NCBI GenBank assembly: GCA_021797955.1
Contig: JAJZYV010000126.1
Coordinates: 1 to 6,172 of the forward strand
Reading direction: 5' to 3'
Length of the DNA: 6,172 nucleotides
DNA from: Thermoplasmata archaeon
Lineage (GTDB): Archaea; Thermoplasmatota; Thermoplasmata; Thermoplasmatales; Thermoplasmataceae
The position numbers were made by a program, and so were the translations under genes. Positions 6,161 to 6,172 of the stretch are shown here, piece by piece. Each line of letters begins with the position of its first letter. Position 1 is the stretch's first letter. Below the pieces are notes generated by a model. It saw only the letters and a list, made by a program, of their open reading frames with translations, ran no database searches and was not told the DNA's origin.

Positions 6161-6172
6161 TCCCAATGTGTT

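Noticed and set aside
1..6172. CRISPR arrays, tRNA or rRNA genes, insertion sequences, inteins, selenocysteine or frameshift sites
   Set aside because: I looked for regularly spaced repeats, cloverleaf patterns, terminal inverted repeats with transposase frames and broken reading frames, and found none; the genes are intact and tightly packed.

Overview
The window looks archaeal. It carries the two subunits of DNA topoisomerase VI in the order B-A, a stand-alone Elp3 with the short archaeal-type cysteine spacing, and no bacterial -35/-10 signals. AT-rich TATA-like boxes lie about 28-31 nt before several start codons, as expected for leaderless archaeal mRNAs. Base composition is moderately AT-rich, and AGG/AGA (Arg) and ATA (Ile) codons are common throughout, so no gene stands out as foreign. 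I lean towards a euryarchaeote, possibly Thermoplasmata-like, but the sequence alone does not settle the lineage.

Layout. Positions 1-2017 (+) hold the 3' half of top6B, cut by the window edge, followed directly by a complete top6A. The two abut with no intergenic base, and a Shine-Dalgarno sequence for top6A lies inside the end of top6B. Positions 2100-2447 (+) encode a small single-domain rhodanese. It converges on a class I SAM-dependent methyltransferase (2454-3059, -) with only 6 bp between the stop codons. Upstream of the methyltransferase on the same strand are elp3 (3137-4693, -) and an APC-family amino acid permease (4711-6042, -), with a 17-bp gap between those two. The right edge (6043-6172) is the permease upstream region. 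It holds two candidate TATA boxes and two perfect 7-bp inverted repeats. No stretch over 300 bases lacks a gene.

How the genes may work together. Topo VI (A2B2) is the type IIB enzyme that relaxes and decatenates DNA. Elp3 makes the carboxymethyl group on wobble uridine 34 of tRNA. In eukaryotes this modification is completed by a SAM methyltransferase (Trm9/ALKBH8) and by sulfur relay through rhodanese-type proteins, so the rhodanese-methyltransferase-Elp3 neighbourhood could be a tRNA wobble-modification locus. This is inference from gene content and order only. The permease would import amino acids or related amines and has no obvious functional tie beyond adjacency.

The more unusual signals are small. 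A GAAGGTWAT element sits at nearly the same distance from the rhodanese and methyltransferase starts. TTAATTA boxes occur 30-31 nt before a CATAATG start in elp3 and the permease. The first 21 bases of the rhodanese and elp3 coding regions match at 18 positions. The permease upstream region carries paired inverted repeats. I see no CRISPR array, tRNA, rRNA, insertion sequence or obviously new multi-gene system.
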